Below are positions 63,530 through 64,000 of a DNA stretch of 64,000 nucleotides, piece by piece (the first letter of the stretch is position 1; each line of letters opens with the position of its first letter). Both the position numbers and the translations under genes were made by a program. This DNA is from Procambarus clarkii (lineage: Eukaryota > Arthropoda > Malacostraca > Decapoda > Cambaridae): assembly GCF_040958095.1 (NCBI RefSeq), contig NC_091233.1, forward strand, positions 20,844,168 to 20,908,167, written 5' to 3'. Below the pieces are notes generated by a model. It was not told where the DNA came from and made no database searches. It was given only the letters and a program-made list of their open reading frames with translations.

Positions 63530-64000
63530 AGAGCCTAGGGAGGGGGGGGGACAGAGCCTAGGGAGGGGGGGCCACAGAGTCGAGGGAGGGGGGGGCCACA
63601 ACAGAGCCGAGGGAGGGGGGGCCACAACAGAGCCGAGGGAGGGGGGGCCACAACAGAGTCGAGGGAGGGGGGGCCACAACAGAGCCGAGGGAGGGGGGGG
63701 GGCCACAACAGAGTCGAGGGAGATGGGGCCACAACAGAGTCGAGGGAGGGGGGGCCACAACAGAGCCTAGGGAGGGGGGGCCACAACAGAGCCGAGGGAG
63801 GGGGGGCCACAACAGAGCCGAGGGAGGGAGAGCCCCACAGAGCCTAAGGAGAGCCCCACAGAGCCTAAGGAGAGCCCCACAGAGCCTAAGGAGGGCCCCA
63901 CAGAGCCTAAGGAGGGCCCCACAGAGCCTAAGGAGAGCCCCACAGAGCCTAAGGAGAGCCCCACAGAGCCTAAGGAGAGCCCCACAGAGCCTAAGGAAAG
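63530..64000. repeat. Two adjoining G-rich minisatellites, cut by window end
   Basis: 63530-63830: about 11 units of GAGCCGAGGGAGGGGGGGCC then ACAACA (25-28 bp, variable G run). 63830-64000: 8 units of GAGCCTAAGGAGAGCCCCAC then A (21 bp, AGAGCC/AGGGCC variants). The two share GAGCC(T/G)A and CCACA, so the second looks derived from the first. Confidence 0.96.

Overview
The window looks like gene-poor, repeat-saturated nuclear DNA of a decapod crustacean, most likely a crayfish or close relative. The basis is tRNA-headed SINEs with a shared body, arthropod-type LINE tails, degenerate CCTAA (TTAGG-type) repeats, and very abundant CA, TA and GA microsatellites. The organism call rests on recognising repeat families from memory, so it is an inference. 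I see no convincing intact protein-coding gene, no rRNA, no free-standing functional tRNA, and no prokaryotic, CRISPR or viral gene. Almost every long open frame is the read-through of a stop-free tandem array.

Layout. Fifteen tandem arrays (about 1.36-2.34, 4.62-5.29, 8.21-9.52, 12.31-13.52, 22.18-22.59, 25.40-25.97, 29.57-30.04, 32.55-33.51, 37.25-37.67, 41.74-42.18, 52.44-53.01, 54.11-55.49, 56.49-56.78, 58.96-59.96 and 63.53-64.0 kb) add up to about 11 kb, roughly 17% of the window. Between them lie about 40 interspersed elements. SINE I has one common body behind at least four different tRNA-like heads. SINE II (CGTAGCTCAGTCGATTAAGG head) occurs three times as head-to-head inverted pairs. 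SINE III (GGACGGTAGAGCGACGG head) and SINE IV (poly-A tail) are rarer. There are 5'-truncated LINE tails of three kinds: alpha, ending in SNSLVDQ; beta, ending in VVEADSIHSF with a CA tail; gamma, with an RPDG/SQRLSVAIQRG C-terminus. Four fold-back (MITE-like) families are present: M1, M2, M3 and M4.

How the parts relate. SINE I and LINE alpha end in closely similar tails, which fits the SINE being mobilised by that LINE. Several tandem arrays look as if they were born from transposon pieces. The 12.3-13.5 kb minisatellite repeats the reverse-transcriptase C-terminal segment present once at 28.65 kb. M1 fold-backs carry 1 to 5 tandem copies of their terminal repeat. One M2 copy carries a fivefold 31-bp expansion. 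CA microsatellites sit at the 3' ends of LINE beta tails. This transposon-to-satellite traffic is the most interesting theme here.

Weak coding candidates are a frameshifted gamma retroelement fragment (19.0-19.5 kb), a 53-codon basic ORF behind a TATA box (40.7 kb), a possible terminal exon (16.5-16.8 kb) and a non-repetitive open stretch (20.5-20.7 kb). None is secure.
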